From Nocardia rhizosphaerihabitans (GTDB taxonomy: Bacteria > Actinomycetota > Actinomycetes > Mycobacteriales > Mycobacteriaceae), in the NCBI RefSeq assembly GCF_014646295.1, contig NZ_BMNE01000009.1, positions 157,870 through 221,869 of the forward strand: a DNA stretch of 64,000 nucleotides, in the 5' to 3' direction. The notes under the pieces were generated by a model. That model saw nothing but the letters and a program-made list of their open reading frames with translations. It had not been told where the DNA came from and did not search any database. A program made the translations under genes and the position numbers. Of this stretch, positions 1 through 8,479 are shown piece after piece (positions within the stretch are counted from its first letter, which is position 1; the number at the start of each line of letters is the position of its first letter).

Positions 1-1030
1 ACTGTTTGGCCCGGTACATTGCAGCGTCGGCGGATTGCAGCAGTCGGTCCGGTGCCGGGCGGGGGCACCGAGGACAGACTGCTGGATCGAAGACCGCCAC
101 TCCGACGCTCGCGGTGACCACCACCGCGGTCTCACGTGGTTCGGCGACCGCATGACACAACCGTTCGCCCTCGCTGCGCGCGGCGGCCGCGTCGATCGGG
201 GCGACCACCACGAACTCCTCTCCGCCCGTCCGCGCCACCACCGCCATCTCCCCGACTGCATCGCGTAGCCGGTGAGCGGTCCGGACCAGGACAAGATCGC
301 CGACGCGGTGTCCCCAGGTATCGTTCACGCTCTTGAATCGGTCCAGATCGAAGCAAATCACACAGATTGCTGGGTAGCGGTCCATCAGCAGCGGCAGCCG
401 GATCTCGAGGCCCCGGCGGTTCAGCAGTTCGGTCAGCGGGTCCGACAGTGATTCGGTGCGCAGGAGCCACGAGAGGATCTGGAAGGCAGGTATCGCGCAG
501 ACCACCGATGCGAGCAGCAATGCTACCGCGAGTGCCAGGCGGACATCTCCGCCGCCGGTAGCGATTCGAACCGACAACACCGCCACCGACAGCAGGGACC
601 AGACCGAATGCGCGGCCAAAGCCCGCGCGCTGTGGAAAAAGCTCACGTAGCCGCCGGTGACCAGGAGCAGCACCACGCCCATCGCCCCGAACAGTCGGTC
701 CGGCAGCTGGAGGAATTCCAGCGTAAACAGAACATCGGCGCAGCAGACCAACACCAGCGATTCGGTCCTGTTCGGCCAAGGTAATAGCCACCAGCGGGCG
801 GCCCACAGGGTGCCGGACAGCACGCCGATGGTCGATGCGAGGCCGGGATCGCCAGGCGGTCCCACCGCCGTGCCGGCGATCACCGCACCCATCACCGCGA
901 TCGCCGCTCCCGCGAGGCCGATCAGTATCTTCAGCGGTATCAGCGCCGATCGAGCCGCCAGAGTGCGGACGAGCCAGCAGTAGTCGACCGGGTCACTCCA
1001 CCAGGCGCGCAGCGTCTTGCCGTTATTCAT
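1..1030 (-). CDS. GGDEF-domain diguanylate cyclase, membrane-bound (3' end outside window)
   Basis: This should make cyclic di-GMP from two GTP at the membrane. About 343 residues can be read before the gene runs off the left edge. Residues 28-190 are mostly hydrophobic and look like five or six membrane helices. The GGDEF domain starts at SDPLTELLNRRG (196-207), with FDLDRFKSVNDTWGH (227-241), the catalytic loop GGEEF at 269-273 and SADAAMYRAKQ at the edge. GGEEF is an active variant in this family. The RxxD inhibitory I-site normally five residues before the loop is absent (GEMA is there instead), so product inhibition may be missing. The ATG at 1030 follows a good ribosome site (AGGTGAG). 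No sensor domain other than the membrane part is visible. Confidence 0.9.
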   Translation of the reverse strand, partial: MNNGKTLRAWWSDPVDYCWLVRTLAARSALIPLKILIGLAGAAIAVMGAVIAGTAVGPPGDPGLASTIGVLSGTLWAARWWLLPWPNRTESLVLVCCADVLFTLEFLQLPDRLFGAMGVVLLLVTGGYVSFFHSARALAAHSVWSLLSVAVLSVRIATGGGDVRLALAVALLLASVVCAIPAFQILSWLLRTESLSDPLTELLNRRGLEIRLPLLMDRYPAICVICFDLDRFKSVNDTWGHRVGDLVLVRTAHRLRDAVGEMAVVARTGGEEFVVVAPIDAAAARSEGERLCHAVAEPRETAVVVTASVGVAVFDPAVCPRCPRPAPDRLLQSADAAMYRAKQ

Positions 1031-1503
1031 CTGCTCACCTTTGGTCCAGACTGCATTGGCCCACCGTCGCCCGCGCCGATTATGAGAACTCGTGGAAAAT
1101 CCAGCCTGCGGATCGGCATTAGTCTAGATCGAACCAGTTGATACCCGACGCGTGCGTGCGGGTTGGGACCACTGTGAATGTGCGGGACGGATCGCGTCGC
1201 TGGATTTCCGGCATGGTCTCGATGGAATTCGCCGATCGGGCCAGCCGAAGGCCGTCCGCCTATATGTATCGCGGATGGCCTGGACCTGGTTCATGTCTAC
1301 CTGGCCAGTAGCAGGAAATGACCACCGATGGCATCGGCCAACGATTACCGGCCGAGTCATCAGGCCATCGAGCAACGTCACCACAGCTTCGACGACTGCA
1401 AGGGAGCCTGTGGATTCACGCTCCGCACGCGGCCCCCGTTTCGCCTGTCCGGCATAGGAGCAGGCGTTACGGGGAGGGGTTAGCCACCGAACCCGTCTCG
1501 CAC
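1031..1503. other. Intergenic region, no convincing gene
   Basis: Several short open frames cross this 473-base stretch on both strands, but none has a ribosome site, a recognisable product or normal high-GC codon bias. It should hold the promoter of the diguanylate cyclase on its left side and the terminator-like hairpin of the dehydratase on its right side. Confidence 0.5.
1434..1474 (-). terminator. Hairpin downstream of the dehydratase gene
   Basis: CCCCGT and CGCCTG pair with CAGGCG and ACGGGG, broken only by a T-T/T-T internal loop, around a 13-base loop. It lies 30 bases past the stop codon at 1504. No T-run follows, as is common in actinobacteria, so termination here is inferred. Confidence 0.45.
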
Positions 1504-2532
1504 TCAGCGGAAGGTGACGTTGGTGGTGGCGAGGCCGAAGATCTTACGGCCGCCGGACTTGGCGGAGATCGCGATGACCGCGCTGCGGGCCTCTGGGCCC
1601 AGGGATTTCACCTTACCGGTGAACTCGATCCCGCCGCCGACAGTGGCGTCCACGACCGCGGTCTGTGACAGACGCACGCCGTAGCGGGTGGCCGCGCCCG
1701 GGTCGCCGGTCCAGTCTGAGACGAAACCAGCACCCAAGCCTATGCTCAGCATGCCGTGTGCGATCACGTCCGGCAGCCCGGCCAGCCGGGCAATGTTTGC
1801 ATCCCAGTGGATCGGATTGTTGTCGCCGGAGACACCGGCATAGTTGACCAGGTCACCGCGCGAGAGGTGGGTTTTGCGCAGCGAAAGTTCCTCCCCGACG
1901 ACGAGGTCGTCGAAGGAACGGGCGGTGGCCGAGGCCCGCTCCGGTCGCGCGATGGGGACTTCGATCCGCGGGCGCAGCGGCTCAGGGAGGTAGTCGTCGG
2001 CGCCGTCACGGCCGAAGACGTTGACGCCGTACATCATTGAGCCTTGCACCGCGTCGGTGAGGGCCGGGTCGACCTCGTCGCTGGTGATGCCCACGACAGT
2101 AGTGTGCATGGTGTGCACCCGCTCGCCGGACTCGTCGGCGAAGGTGTTGGTGACCGTGATCAGGTCCTTGCCCGCGATGCGGCGGACCGAGGACAGCTCC
2201 GCGTCGGTGATCAACCGGTCACCGGCGACGATCGGGCGGTGCTGCTCGAAGACCTGCTCGGTCTGCACGAACATGTCGTAGCCGATCACCGCCGTCTCGA
2301 AGAGGCGCTGGTTCACGTTTGCCGCCGGGATGGAGACGAAGGTCATGGGGGCAACCAGACCGGTGTAGCCCAGCGCTGTGGCTGCAGCCTCGTCCCAGTG
2401 AGCAGGGTGGAAGTCCTGCACGGCGCCGGCGTATTCACGGATCTTCTCCCGCCCCACCACATAGATGTCGTCGTAGGGGAGGTAGTGGCCTACGCGTGAG
2501 GCGAGCGCGGGGGTGTCGACTGCCGTGGTCAT
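1504..2532 (-). CDS. Fused (3R)-hydroxyacyl dehydratase, HadA/HadB type (two MaoC-like hot-dog domains)
   Basis: A 342-residue protein with two hot-dog domains in one chain. The N-terminal half carries a degenerate motif (YAGAVQDFHPAHWD), as in HadA-like subunits. The C-terminal half carries the full hydratase-2 signature YAGVSGDNNPIHWD near residue 240, with the catalytic Asp and His, as in HadB-like subunits. Such proteins dehydrate (3R)-hydroxyacyl thioesters in FAS-II or mycolate elongation, or hydrate enoyl-CoA in catabolism; sequence alone does not choose between these. The start at 2532 (MTTAVDTP) is taken because the 48 codons upstream do not look coding; no clear ribosome site is seen. 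Mycobacteria keep the two subunits as separate genes, so the fused form is notable. It stands alone. Confidence 0.85.
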   Translation of the reverse strand: MTTAVDTPALASRVGHYLPYDDIYVVGREKIREYAGAVQDFHPAHWDEAAATALGYTGLVAPMTFVSIPAANVNQRLFETAVIGYDMFVQTEQVFEQHRPIVAGDRLITDAELSSVRRIAGKDLITVTNTFADESGERVHTMHTTVVGITSDEVDPALTDAVQGSMMYGVNVFGRDGADDYLPEPLRPRIEVPIARPERASATARSFDDLVVGEELSLRKTHLSRGDLVNYAGVSGDNNPIHWDANIARLAGLPDVIAHGMLSIGLGAGFVSDWTGDPGAATRYGVRLSQTAVVDATVGGGIEFTGKVKSLGPEARSAVIAISAKSGGRKIFGLATTNVTFR

Positions 2533-2987
2533 GGGGAAGCGCCTAACGGTTCGGGTTCGGATTCGGGCAGCTAACCACCATGAGGCTTTTCGGGGTCCGG
2601 CCCGAAGTGAAATTCGATATATCACAGGCGGTCGGATCTTTCTACTGGCCACTTTCACAGACACTCCCGGCGACATTCGATGTAACGATGGCGGGACGGG
2701 TCGTCAGGTTCTGCAGCCTCAAATAGCGCTGATGCCAATTGCCGGTTCGTACCCGGGGGCCAGATCAGGCTGTCGATACCCTCCGGGGCTGGCTGGTCGC
2801 CAGTTGCCCACCCATAGATCTGCCGCGCGGCCCTGACCTCGGACCAGCGTAGGGCGCGTTACCTCGGCCGAGGCATCGGTGCGCAGCCGGCGGCGCCGGC
2901 TACCGATCAAGCGAAAGGGGGGCGAGTTTCAACGACGATGGCGCACGTCGTCGTCCGCGATCTCGAACCGGGTCCTTGGTCTTTCGG
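2533..2987. other. Intergenic region
   Basis: Upstream region of the dehydratase gene. Short open frames are present on both strands, but none has a ribosome site and a recognisable product. The base composition is lower in GC than in neighbouring genes, fitting a promoter region. No repeat or RNA gene was seen. Confidence 0.4.
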
Positions 2988-3155
2988 TCACAGCAAATCT
3001 TGGGGAACTTCTGAATGTTCGGTATGCCAGATATTCGGATTTCTGAGGTCCTTTTGCTGATGTCGTTTGCCTCTGCTGATCAGGAGCGCGAGCAGGCCGG
3101 TGGTCACAATCGACACCGCAATCCACACCGCAGATGCGATAACTGTGATGACCAT
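2988..3155 (-). CDS. Small single-span membrane protein (55 aa), hypothetical
   Basis: Reading from ATG at 3155 to TGA at 2988 gives 55 residues. It opens with a hydrophobic segment (MVITVIASAVWIAVSIVTTG, then LLALLI) and continues with a basic stop-transfer patch (SRGKRHQQK) and a polar tail ending in PQDLL. This is the layout of a type III or tail-in small membrane protein. A weak ribosome site (AAAGGT) lies 8-13 bases upstream. A longer frame starting at 3165 on the same strand encodes nothing hydrophobic and is rejected. No family is recognised. GC is lower than in neighbouring genes. Confidence 0.5.
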   Translation of the reverse strand: MVITVIASAVWIAVSIVTTGLLALLISRGKRHQQKDLRNPNIWHTEHSEVPQDLL

Positions 3156-3419
3156 TTTGCACCAACCTTTGTAATCTACAGCGTAACCCTACGAAGAATC
3201 TGTATCCGATAGGGAAGCATGAATAAGTGCCCGGTGTGGGGTGTGCGGCCGATCCGAAGAATGGGCGTGGTCGAGCTGGTCTGATTGCGGAACTGGAAGA
3301 AGTCGCCGCCGTGCGACTTTTAATTGCTCAAGCCACGGGATCGTCAGCAATCCTCGGCGCCCGACTGAGGCCGACCTCAGAGCTGCGTGGCGACTGTTTG
3401 CTTCGCTGCCGGCGGCACC
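3156..3419. other. Intergenic region
   Basis: This 264-base stretch lies between the small membrane protein start and the 3' end of the amidase gene. A plus-strand open frame (3227-3505) overlaps the amidase gene and has no family resemblance. No terminator hairpin with a T-run was seen. Confidence 0.35.
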
Positions 3420-5321
3420 TCACCGCCCAGCATCCGGTATGGCGTCTAGCGGTGTCGACGTGCTTACGGTGGTGTCGGGTGGTTGGGTCAGCCCGAGGAC
3501 GGTGACGATCCCGGTCTCCTGTTCGAAGACCAGCGATCCGTGATTGAAATCGACACGCGTGCCGCCTGGGACGGGATACTCGTTGCTGCGAGGCGCACCT
3601 AGCGCGCCACTGACTCCGCCGAGCTGCGCAAACCGCTGTCCGATCCGCCCGGCCACTTCGTACACCTGACCGTCCGGGGCTTGGAACAGGTACCCGTTGA
3701 CGAACTTGACGTACTGACTACCCCCGGTTGTGGGAACCGGCTCGGAGACTGCCAACCCTAGCTGCCCTTGCGGACCACCGGCATCGACCCAACGTCGGGC
3801 CAGTGCGTTGCGGTCGGCCAGATCCAACAACTTGTCCGTAAACGCCGCAGACCTTGCCGTCTCGGGATCAGGCTGCGCGGGCACGGGCGTCGTCGAATCC
3901 TGTCCGTCCGGTGTCTGTCTTGACGGTGCACCGGAATTCACGCCAGCCGCGATCGCGCGAATGCGGTCCATAAGGGCATAAGCGGCGTCCCCGGCGCAGG
4001 CGGTATTGCCGACATCGCGGTGGGAGAACACTACCGGCAACTGCACCTGCTCACCCTCGGCGAAGGGGGTGAAGTCGGTGCCCTCGGAAATCATGGTGGT
4101 GGTCCCTAGGGGATCCAATCCCGCGATACGGGTGCGCCAACCGATGAGCTGACCCATCGATGTCACCGCGACCTGGGTCGGTTCTTCGGATTCGTGATTA
4201 CCCATGAACGCGATCCCAGCGGTATTTTTGTTGAATCCACCGGCGTGCGCACCTTGGACGGGCCGGTCCAAACCGCCGAAATGTCCTTCGAAGATCTGGC
4301 CGTACTTGTCCACGAGCGCGTTGTAGCCGATGTCGCACCACCCCAATGTTTGGGCGTGGTAGGCGTAGATACCGCGCACGATCGCCACGGACTCGGCCTG
4401 GCTGTAGTCGTTGCGGCCCGCGGTGTGATGGACGACCACACCGGCGAGGCCGTCGTCGTAGGTCGGATCTTCACATCGCATCGATTCATCCGCACCCCAC
4501 TGGGCGCGGCTTATGACTGGGGGCCATCCATCGGCCTGCGGTGTCGCGGTCGCCAATTCGTCCCGCTCGCCGCGCCCGGGATCGAGCACGACCGCAGTCA
4601 ACTCGGGGATAGCGAGATCGAGATGGTCTGCGCCCGCTACCGTACTCGGTCCCTGCGATCCGGGTTGATCCGTGGCGTCGGGTTCGTGCGTGCTCAGGAT
4701 TTGCACGGCGTTGGTGTCACCGATGTAGACCGGTTCACTACCTTGCTTGCGCCCCGTGCCCGGGCGACGAGCCGCGACGCTGTCATCTATACCGGCCTCG
4801 AACCACGGACCCCAGGAACCATCGAGTTGCCGGGCCCGCACCATCGTTGTGGTGCCTTTCAGATCTGGTGCGGTCAAACCGATCATGCTGAAACGGCTCT
4901 GGCGGGTGAGCTCTTTGACCTGGGCGCCGACTCGATCAGCCAACTGCTCAGGCACCACACCAGGGTCCAACGCCGAAGTCCTGCCTGAGACTGGCGCAGC
5001 GCCCTCGGCGGCGATTAGACCGATCGGATTGACCCCGGAACCCGCAGGTAGCGGCGGCGCACCGGGCACCAACCTCAGATCAGCGACTCGCAGGGCCGGC
5101 AATCGCATGCCCGTCAGTTCGCGTAACGGCAGCACCACTGTCGGAGCCTCCGACAGCCCGATCTGGGCGATCGCAGTTGGCGAAAGACCGTCCGTATCAG
5201 TGTCGTTGGAGAACCGGTACGGTCCGGGGCCGCCGAGAAAAGCGGCCGCGACCGGCGCTGCCACCATAGCCAGCGCGACCACGGGAAGCGCATAGGACCG
5301 TCTGCGTGCGTAGTTCGGCAC
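3420..5321 (-). CDS. Secreted peptidoglycan amidase: PGRP/amidase_2 domain with C-terminal LGFP repeats
   Basis: Predicted to cleave the N-acetylmuramoyl-L-alanine bond outside the cell. The 633-residue product starts with a basic stretch and a hydrophobic export signal (residues 9-30). An amidase/PGRP domain covers about 265-460: ISRAQWGAD, the zinc-ligand region VVVHHTAG near 296-303, AGIAFMGNH, and FSHRDVGNTAC near 433-443 with the second His and the zinc Cys. About 510-610 holds LGFP-type repeats (GQLGLAVSEP, GALGAPRSNE) that in corynebacteria and relatives bind the arabinogalactan layer. The GTG start at 5321 is preferred because AGGAG lies 7 bases upstream; a longer reading to 5375 lacks this. 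The gene is monocistronic. An inverted repeat at 5403-5423 lies about 85 bases upstream. Confidence 0.88.
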   Translation of the reverse strand: MPNYARRRSYALPVVALAMVAAPVAAAFLGGPGPYRFSNDTDTDGLSPTAIAQIGLSEAPTVVLPLRELTGMRLPALRVADLRLVPGAPPLPAGSGVNPIGLIAAEGAAPVSGRTSALDPGVVPEQLADRVGAQVKELTRQSRFSMIGLTAPDLKGTTTMVRARQLDGSWGPWFEAGIDDSVAARRPGTGRKQGSEPVYIGDTNAVQILSTHEPDATDQPGSQGPSTVAGADHLDLAIPELTAVVLDPGRGERDELATATPQADGWPPVISRAQWGADESMRCEDPTYDDGLAGVVVHHTAGRNDYSQAESVAIVRGIYAYHAQTLGWCDIGYNALVDKYGQIFEGHFGGLDRPVQGAHAGGFNKNTAGIAFMGNHESEEPTQVAVTSMGQLIGWRTRIAGLDPLGTTTMISEGTDFTPFAEGEQVQLPVVFSHRDVGNTACAGDAAYALMDRIRAIAAGVNSGAPSRQTPDGQDSTTPVPAQPDPETARSAAFTDKLLDLADRNALARRWVDAGGPQGQLGLAVSEPVPTTGGSQYVKFVNGYLFQAPDGQVYEVAGRIGQRFAQLGGVSGALGAPRSNEYPVPGGTRVDFNHGSLVFEQETGIVTVLGLTQPPDTTVSTSTPLDAIPDAGR

Positions 5322-5402
5322 TGGTACTCCTACTCCGGTACAACCGCGACTGGCGGAGCCCCGAACGAGTACCACCGATCACATCAACCACAATCACCCC
5401 AA

Positions 5403-5423
5403 CTCTCAAGTGACACTTGAGAG
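5403..5423. promoter_or_regulatory. Perfect 9-bp inverted repeat, candidate operator
   Basis: CTCTCAAGT and ACTTGAGAG are separated by 3 bases. The spacing and length fit a dimeric repressor site of TetR or GntR type. It lies upstream of the amidase gene and just past the broken kinase remnant, so it could control the amidase or be a relic of the lost segment. A hairpin in mRNA is the alternative. Confidence 0.45.
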
Positions 5424-5508
5424 TATAGCCAGATGGTAACCCGATGCGACACCTGGGCCGACCCGCCGATCGACGATCCGCACCGCCATAGTTGGTCAGC
5501 CCGCTCTT

Positions 5509-5662
5509 CGAAGCGCCACCGGAGAATTGGCGCACCTGCGGGTGCTCCGCGAGCGACGAATCGCCCAGCTCGGCGCGGAGCCATGCCGACAGTGCCGCGA
5601 CGTCGAAGGTGTCCTCGGCACGCACGTCCCGTGCGTCCGAGACGGCGGGGGGAGTGGGTCAT
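5509..5662 (-). pseudogene. Remnant of APH/ACAD10-11-type phosphotransferase, frameshifted and truncated
   Basis: The ATG at 5662 overlaps the TGA of the upstream SDR gene in the ATGA manner, so this was the next gene of the operon. It reads MTHSP and then hits a run of six C. Dropping one C restores a frame reading AVSDARDVRAEDTFDVAAL, ending in PQVRQFSGGAS. That is the usual N-terminus of aminoglycoside-phosphotransferase-like kinases found beside acyl-CoA dehydrogenases. Family resemblance stops near 5509, so about 50 of the usual 330-350 residues remain and no catalytic residue survives. The loss removes the kinase step of the pathway. Confidence 0.72.
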
Positions 5663-6402
5663 GTCAGCTTTCTCACGATGGACAGGGGCAGCACCTTCAT
5701 CGCGACCGCGAGCGGAACCCACGGCCACGCCGGGACATACGCGACGGCCTTGCGCGCTTCAATGGCGCGCACCATCGCCGCGACACCCGTCTCGGTGTCG
5801 ACCATGAACTTGGCGCGATCGGCCTGTGCCTCCGTCATCTCCGACCGGATATAGCCGGGACAGATCAGCGAGATATCCACGCCCGGAATCCGTTCCGAAC
5901 GCAGCCCCTCGGCGAGCGCGGCCACACCGGCCTTGCTCGCGGCATACGTGGTCATCGACCGCCGCATGCCCCGCACCGCGGAGAACGAGGAGATGAGCAC
6001 CAGATGCCCATGACCCTGCGCCCGGAACACCGCCAGCGCATGCTCACTCTGCGACAGTGCCCCGACGAAATTGGTGAGCGCGGTCCGCCGGTTGGCCGCG
6101 TGCCCGCCGGTGCCCAGCGCGGCGCCGTGGCCGATGCCCGCGTTCACCACAACCCGGTCGAGCGTGCCGAATTCGGCCCGGAACTTCTCGAACACCGTCT
6201 GCACGGCGGCGTCGTCGGTGACATCGAGTGCCGCGGTGTGCACGACGATCCCGGGATGGGCGGCGAGCAGTTCGGCGCGCAGCGCGTCGAGCCGATCCAC
6301 CCGCCGGGCACACAGCCCGAGATCGTGACCGCGAGCGGCGAATTGGCGCGCCATCTCCGCGCCGAGCCCGGAACTGGCGCCGGTGATGACGTTGGTGCTC
6401 AT
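5659..6402 (-). CDS. SDR family oxidoreductase
   Basis: A 247-residue classical short-chain dehydrogenase. The nucleotide-binding motif TGASSGLG is at residues 7-14, VVNAGIG follows in the middle, and the catalytic Ser, Tyr and Lys are in LISSFSAV and TYAASKAG. The C-terminal part after CPGYIRSEM has a hydrophobic tail (VPAWPWVPLAVAMKVLPL) that may contact membrane or lipid substrate. Its ATG at 6402 overlaps the stop of the preceding SDR gene by 4 bases, and its own stop overlaps the ATG of the broken kinase. In related operons an SDR acts on hydroxyacyl or fatty-alcohol intermediates; the substrate here is not shown by sequence. Confidence 0.87.
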   Translation of the reverse strand: MSTNVITGASSGLGAEMARQFAARGHDLGLCARRVDRLDALRAELLAAHPGIVVHTAALDVTDDAAVQTVFEKFRAEFGTLDRVVVNAGIGHGAALGTGGHAANRRTALTNFVGALSQSEHALAVFRAQGHGHLVLISSFSAVRGMRRSMTTYAASKAGVAALAEGLRSERIPGVDISLICPGYIRSEMTEAQADRAKFMVDTETGVAAMVRAIEARKAVAYVPAWPWVPLAVAMKVLPLSIVRKLT

Positions 6403-7184
6403 CCGGAGATCTCCTTGTCGTCCGCGGTACGGCGGCCCATACCCATCAATTGCCGGTCGTAGAGCGGGCGCAGCAGTCGTTTCGTCCAGAACGCCTTGCG
6501 CCCGGCGCGATCGGTGAGCACCAGGAAGCGACGCGCGTCGATCCCGGCCAGCGCGGCCGCCGCGATGTCGTCGGCATCCAGCGCCGCACCGTCGATCAGA
6601 CTCCGGGCGACCTTGGTCATCAGCGGATCGGCATCGCTCAGCGACGCCGCCAGATTCGTGCGGAAAAACGACGGGCACACCACCGAGACGTCGACGCCGT
6701 GCGGGGCGAGCTCGTAGCGCAAGCTCTCGCTGAGCGCCACGACAGCGGCCTTGGCCGCCGAGTAGGACGCCATCGCGGGCGGATGCACGAGCCCGGCCAG
6801 CGACGCCGTGTTGACCAGATGACCCGAGCGCTGCGCCTTGAAAATCGGTGTGAACGTCCGGCAGCCGGTTGCGACGCCGAGGACATTGATGTTCATGACC
6901 CGCGCCCACTCGTTCTGGGGGACACGGTCGATCCGCCCACCGGCGGCGATGCCCGCGTTGTTGACGAGAATGTCCAGCCCGCCCAAGCTCTCCTGCACGG
7001 TGGTGCGCGCCCGCACCCAGTCGTCCTCGGAGGTCACATCCAGCCGGAGATACGACGCACCCGCCGGGACCACGGCGTCCTCGGCGAGATCGGTGACCAC
7101 GACGCGGTCACCGCGTCCGGCGAACCGCCGGGCCAGCGCCGCACCGAGACCGGATGCCCCACCGGTGATCAGAACCCTGGCCAT
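6399..7184 (-). CDS. SDR family oxidoreductase
   Basis: A 261-residue short-chain dehydrogenase: TGGASGLG at residues 7-14, an acidic residue after the second strand (VVVTDLAED, favouring NAD), LVNNAGIA, the active-site Ser in NTASLAG and YSAAK with the catalytic Tyr and Lys. The start at 7184 leaves only 2 bases to the stop of the acyl-CoA dehydrogenase gene, and the gene ends in a 4-base overlap with the next SDR, so translation is probably coupled. The two SDRs differ enough not to be a recent duplication. Confidence 0.88.
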   Translation of the reverse strand: MARVLITGGASGLGAALARRFAGRGDRVVVTDLAEDAVVPAGASYLRLDVTSEDDWVRARTTVQESLGGLDILVNNAGIAAGGRIDRVPQNEWARVMNINVLGVATGCRTFTPIFKAQRSGHLVNTASLAGLVHPPAMASYSAAKAAVVALSESLRYELAPHGVDVSVVCPSFFRTNLAASLSDADPLMTKVARSLIDGAALDADDIAAAALAGIDARRFLVLTDRAGRKAFWTKRLLRPLYDRQLMGMGRRTADDKEISG

Positions 7185-7186
7185 GC

Positions 7187-8446
7187 TCACCGCCCCTGCA
7201 TGTACTTGGCGAGCTCGAGCCGGCCCACGACATCCAGATGCACCTCGTCGGGCCCATCGGCCAGCCGCACCGCCCGCGCGGTCGTCCACGCCGCCGACAA
7301 CGGCACATCATCGGAAAGCCCGGCACCACCGTGGATCTGCATGGCGAAATCGATGACCTCCTGCGCCATCATCGGCACGTGCGCCTTGATCTGGCTGATC
7401 TCGCTCAGCGCGCCGAAAGCGCCGACCGTGTCGAGCTTCCACGCCGCATTGAGCACCAGCAGCCGCGCCGCGTCGATCGCGATGCGCGCCTTGGCGATTC
7501 GCTCCCGGTTACCGCCCAGCTGGGCCAGCGGCCTGCCGAACGCCGTGCGCTCCACGCCACGGGCGCACGCCGCCGCGAGCGCGGACTCGGCCAGCCCGAT
7601 CAGCCGCATGCAGTGATGAACGCGACCGGGACCGAGCCTGCCCTGCGCGATCTCGAACGCGCGACCCGGCCCGAGCACGATGTTCTCGGCGGGCACCCGC
7701 ACATCGGTGAACGACACCTCGCCGTGCCCGAACGGCTCGTCGTAGCGGCCCATCGCGGGCAGCATCCGCTCGATCCGCACGCCGGGGGTGTCGACGGGGA
7801 CGAGCACCATCGTGTGCCTGCGATGCTTCTCGGCCTCGGGATAGGTGAGGCCCATGAAGATGATGACGGCGCAGTCGCGATGGCCGATGCCGGTGGTCCA
7901 CCACTTGCGGCCGTTGATCACGACGTCCTCGCCGTCGAGCATCGCGGTCGCCGCCATATTCGTCGCGTCGGAGGACGCGACGTCGGGTTCGGTCATGCCG
8001 AACGCCGAACGAATGGTGCCGTCCAGCAACGGTTCCAGCCACCGCTGTCGCTGGGCCGGAGTACCGAACTGGAGCAGCACCTCCATGTTCCCGGAATCCG
8101 GTGCGTTGCAATTGAAGACATGCGGAGCCAGGAACGAGCGCCCGGTCTCCTCGGCGATCGGCGCGTAGTCGACATTGGTCAGGCCGGTGCCGCCGTCGGT
8201 GCCGAACCGCGCGGCGTACTCGCCTGCGTGCGCCGCGGGCAGGAACAGATTCCACAATCCCGCCGCGCGCGCCTTCGTCCGCAACTCGGTGAGCACGGGC
8301 AGCGGATTCCACGGGTCAGCGCCGGAATCGCGCAGGGCGGCGACGCTGCGGTGGTAGTCCGCCTCGATCGGGGTGATCTCCTCGGCGATGAAACCGCGGA
8401 CCCGGTCGACGAGACCCGTGGCGCGGACGCTGGGGGCGAAGTCCAT
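7187..8446 (-). CDS. Acyl-CoA dehydrogenase, ACAD10/ACAD11-like
   Basis: A 419-residue FAD-dependent dehydrogenase. Landmarks are FGMTEPDVASSDATN (FAD/substrate loop), GRKWWTTG, the middle beta domain ending at GRAFEIAQGRLGPGRVHHCMR, and the C-terminal helical domain with QIHGGAGLS and RLADGPDEVHLDVVGR. The last motif, ADGPDEVH in place of the EGTNEI type, is characteristic of ACAD10/11-like enzymes. Members of that group work with an APH-type kinase on 4-hydroxyacyl-CoA. The partner kinase in this operon is broken (5509-5662). The gene lies 33 bases after the SMP-30-like gene in the same direction. Confidence 0.88.
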   Translation of the reverse strand: MDFAPSVRATGLVDRVRGFIAEEITPIEADYHRSVAALRDSGADPWNPLPVLTELRTKARAAGLWNLFLPAAHAGEYAARFGTDGGTGLTNVDYAPIAEETGRSFLAPHVFNCNAPDSGNMEVLLQFGTPAQRQRWLEPLLDGTIRSAFGMTEPDVASSDATNMAATAMLDGEDVVINGRKWWTTGIGHRDCAVIIFMGLTYPEAEKHRRHTMVLVPVDTPGVRIERMLPAMGRYDEPFGHGEVSFTDVRVPAENIVLGPGRAFEIAQGRLGPGRVHHCMRLIGLAESALAAACARGVERTAFGRPLAQLGGNRERIAKARIAIDAARLLVLNAAWKLDTVGAFGALSEISQIKAHVPMMAQEVIDFAMQIHGGAGLSDDVPLSAAWTTARAVRLADGPDEVHLDVVGRLELAKYMQGR

Positions 8447-8479
8447 ATCGTCTGCTTTCGGTGAAGGGGAACGGGGCGC

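Noticed and set aside
1124..1457. Opposed small open frames of 86 and 101 codons in the first intergenic region
   Set aside because: They overlap each other on opposite strands, lack ribosome sites and show no recognisable domain.
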